This document shows positions 63,765 through 64,000 of a DNA stretch of 64,000 bases, piece after piece. The DNA is from Debaryomyces hansenii CBS767. Its lineage: Eukaryota > Ascomycota > Pichiomycetes > Serinales > Debaryomycetaceae. The stretch covers positions 1,302,001-1,366,000 of the forward strand of contig NC_006047.2 in the NCBI RefSeq assembly GCF_000006445.2, read 5' to 3'. The stretch's first letter is position 1; every line of letters starts with the position of its first letter. The notes beneath the pieces were generated by a model. The model saw only the letters and a list, made by a program, of their open reading frames with translations, searched no databases and was not told the origin of the DNA. The position numbers and the translations under genes are program-made.

Positions 63765-64000
63765 ATGAAAGTTCCAAAAGTTACTAGTATTCTCCTAGTT
63801 GTTTTACTTTCGCTTTCGTTTTTAAACTTTATATTAAAATATTACACTTACTTTGTCCTAATGGTTTCATCTTCCAAAAAACTAACATCCGATGCAAACG
63901 CTATTGCTCAAGAAACCGGCGACGTACCACATCCTCATGAATTATTTGTTCCATTGCTTACATTTATTCCAACAAAATCACCTGTTATTACCAGGCCATG
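63765..64000 (+). CDS. Rhomboid-fold TMEM115-like (YOL107W-like) membrane protein, 5' part
   Basis: An ATG at 63765 opens a frame that runs through the right edge (78 full codons). It begins MKVPKVTSILLVVLLSLSFLNF, a hydrophobic first membrane segment, then a polar stretch and ELFVPLLTFIPTKSPVITRPW. The 'P.....RPW' entry to the second segment resembles the TMEM115/yeast YOL107W family, rhomboid-related proteins of the Golgi. An internal ATG at residue 33 is an alternative start but would drop the first helix. Its 181-bp upstream gap is shared with the INA17-like gene. Confidence 0.55.
   Translation, partial: MKVPKVTSILLVVLLSLSFLNFILKYYTYFVLMVSSSKKLTSDANAIAQETGDVPHPHELFVPLLTFIPTKSPVITRP

Noticed and set aside
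1..64000. Transposons, solo LTRs, CRISPR arrays, viral insertions
   Set aside because: No transposase or reverse transcriptase motifs, no LTR-like direct repeats and no spaced-repeat arrays were seen on either strand.

Overview
The window is a stretch of nuclear chromosome from a budding yeast. Genes are dense (about 37 protein-coding genes and 2 tRNA genes in 64 kb), AT-rich and nearly intron-free, and almost every product has a clear Saccharomyces/Candida counterpart. Several points suggest the CTG clade (Debaryomyces/Candida group): an RBF1-like factor of the Candida type, a DMC1/DLH1 gene with two tiny introns, and CTG codons that look scarce. Debaryomyces hansenii or a close relative is my best guess, but this is inference. 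Proteins are described with the standard code, so any leucine encoded by CTG may really be serine.

Layout: 0-5 kb holds the end of a membrane-protein gene, then SLX4 (DNA repair) and RLF2/CAC1 (CAF-1 chromatin assembly). 5-13 kb holds a sulfate permease with a sulfur-regulon-like promoter, an FGGY-family kinase, BUR6 (NC2 alpha), tRNA-Thr(AGU), SEN2 and tRNA-His(GUG). 13-25 kb holds VPS30/ATG6, an UME6-like factor, EMP70, RGT1 and ARG81. 24-33 kb holds a BTB protein, a glycerol-3-phosphatase, VMA16, RPN1 and an ECM25-like gene. 33-45 kb holds RBF1-like, SPE4, a 1.1-kb gap with odd composition, an STP1/2-like zinc-finger factor, RMP1, ACL4 and an unassigned Zn2Cys6 factor. 45-58 kb holds CWC15, SPA2 with a 9-copy minisatellite, MRPL15, ROK1, ATP20, TMS1, ELP4 and an unrecognised coiled-coil protein. 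58-64 kb holds DMC1, MCM4, INA17-like and the start of a TMEM115-like gene.

Functional themes: there are no operons; genes are mostly housekeeping and arranged in convergent or divergent pairs. S-phase and recombination genes (SLX4, RLF2, MCM4) carry MCB or MCB-like sites. Six DNA-binding regulators lie between 15 and 45 kb, several with links to nitrogen or carbon control (ARG81, UME6-like, STP-like, RGT1). I found no transposon, LTR, CRISPR, viral insertion, centromere signature or obvious horizontally acquired block. The most useful second-look items are protein substitutions at near-invariant motifs (SPE4, ROK1), the intron architecture including a candidate leader intron at SEN2, promoter architectures (sulfate permease, glycerol-3-phosphatase), the SPA2 repeat, and the unexplained 36.7-37.8 kb region.
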